A stretch of DNA of 7,762 nucleotides. It comes from an uncultured Flavobacteriaceae bacterium (lineage in GTDB: Bacteria > Bacteroidota > Bacteroidia > Flavobacteriales > Flavobacteriaceae). Below the pieces are notes generated by a model. It worked only from the letters and a program-made list of their open reading frames with translations, did no database searches and was not told where the DNA came from. The DNA is taken from NCBI GenBank assembly GCA_913031655.1, contig CAJWFY010000066.1, forward strand, positions 1-7,762, read 5' to 3'. The translations under genes and the position numbers were made by a program. Of this stretch, positions 7,333 to 7,762 are shown piece after piece (within the stretch, counting starts at the first letter, position 1; the number at the start of each line of letters is the position of its first letter).

Positions 7333-7391
7333 TCTACTAAGCACTTTTTTAAGTTATTGATTTTTATTTTTTGTCTAATAATAAATAATGC

Positions 7392-7762
7392 ATGATAAAC
7401 TTTAAGAGTTACTCTCAATTTAAAGTGTTTTTTCTTCTTTTATTGTTCCCTTTATTTGCTTTTGCACAAACGGTAATAGATGTTAGTTCCTCCAAAGCAA
7501 ACGGTTCCTACAAAGCCGGAGTATCAATACCAATTACCATTGCTTTTAGTGAAACGGTGAATGTAACGGGCACACCACAAATAACTCTTGAAACAGGAGG
7601 GACTGATGCGGTGGTAAATTATTCTAGTGGAACAGGATCCACTAGGTTAATTTTTAATTATACGATAGGTGCTGGTCATACATCTAGTGATTTAGATTAT
7701 GTAGGAACTAGCTCACTAGCATTAAACTCAGGTACTATAAAAGATACTGCAGGGAATAATGC
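7392..7762 (+). CDS. Secreted protein with Ig-like/adhesin repeat, 5' part only
   Basis: The open frame runs from ATG at 7392 off the window end (123 complete codons). This ATG is the first after an in-frame TAA at 7386. Residues 1-25 form a signal peptide: a basic start with K5 and K11, a hydrophobic core [14 protein letters not shown] (12-25) and a likely cleavage site AFA|Q. From about residue 28 there is one beta-rich module with [53 protein letters not shown], and [14 protein letters not shown]. This pattern is known as a tandem repeat in large surface or secreted proteins of marine bacteria, including Bacteroidetes, where such proteins are often type IX secretion substrates. The C-terminal sorting domain, if present, is outside the window. 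The coding DNA is richer in GC than the his genes. It is unrelated to histidine synthesis; its exact role is unknown. Confidence 0.85.
   Translation, partial: MINFKSYSQFKVFFLLLLFPLFAFAQTVIDVSSSKANGSYKAGVSIPITIAFSETVNVTGTPQITLETGGTDAVVNYSSGTGSTRLIFNYTIGAGHTSSDLDYVGTSSLALNSGTIKDTAGNN

Larger units (their letters stand above)
7025..7391. other. AT-rich intergenic spacer with small hairpins
   Basis: These 367 bases separate the his operon from the secreted protein gene. I see no tRNA, no conserved ORF and no GC-rich terminator. The stretch holds several inverted repeats (7030-7050, 7103-7122, 7123-7135, 7168-7188, 7219-7232 and 7230-7260), one promoter-like motif near 7278 and a 10-codon ORF at 7300. 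Most of the AT-only inverted repeats could arise by chance at this composition. The two nearest the promoter contain some GC and are listed separately. Confidence 0.7.

Noticed and set aside
1..7762. A novel defence, mobile or RNA-based system in the window
   Set aside because: I saw no tRNA, rRNA, CRISPR repeats, transposase or terminal repeats. Over 89% of the window is a standard his operon, and the remainder is accounted for by the leader, the spacer and a partial surface protein gene.

Overview
The window is an AT-rich piece of chromosome (about 30% GC by eye) holding a complete histidine biosynthesis operon followed by the start of an unrelated secreted protein gene. The gene order hisG-hisD-hisC-hisB-hisH-hisA-hisF-hisIE, the long-form HisG, the fused HisB and HisIE, the near absence of Shine-Dalgarno sequences, and a TAnnTTTG promoter motif near the 3' end all point to Bacteroidetes. 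The composition and the secreted Ig-like protein suggest a marine flavobacterium. The species cannot be named from the sequence.

Layout. Positions 1-84 carry a strong intrinsic terminator (35-69) that ends only 15 bases before the hisG start codon, preceded by a GTGAT repeat that is complementary to runs of His codons. This looks like the 3' part of a his attenuator whose leader peptide lies outside the window. Positions 85-7024 are eight plus-strand genes packed without gaps: six of the seven junctions overlap by 1, 4 or 7 bases, and the other has a single spacer base. Positions 7025-7391 are a gene-poor, very AT-rich spacer with several small hairpins, one good Bacteroidetes-type promoter and a 10-codon ORF. 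From 7392 to the window end is the 5' part of a secreted protein with a signal peptide and one Ig-like/adhesin repeat.

How the genes work together. HisG joins PRPP and ATP. HisE and HisI (one polypeptide) remove pyrophosphate and open the purine ring. HisA isomerises the product. HisH and HisF form the glutamine-dependent synthase that makes imidazole glycerol phosphate and releases AICAR. HisB dehydrates it, HisC transaminates it, the HisB N-terminal domain dephosphorylates it, and HisD oxidises histidinol twice to histidine. Every enzyme from PRPP to histidine is encoded and all recognisable catalytic residues are intact, so the operon should be functional.

The main points for a second look are the likely attenuator upstream of hisG, the loss of the zinc-binding cysteines in the HisB phosphatase domain, and the regulatory-looking spacer in front of the secreted protein gene. 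I did not find evidence of a wholly new biological system here.
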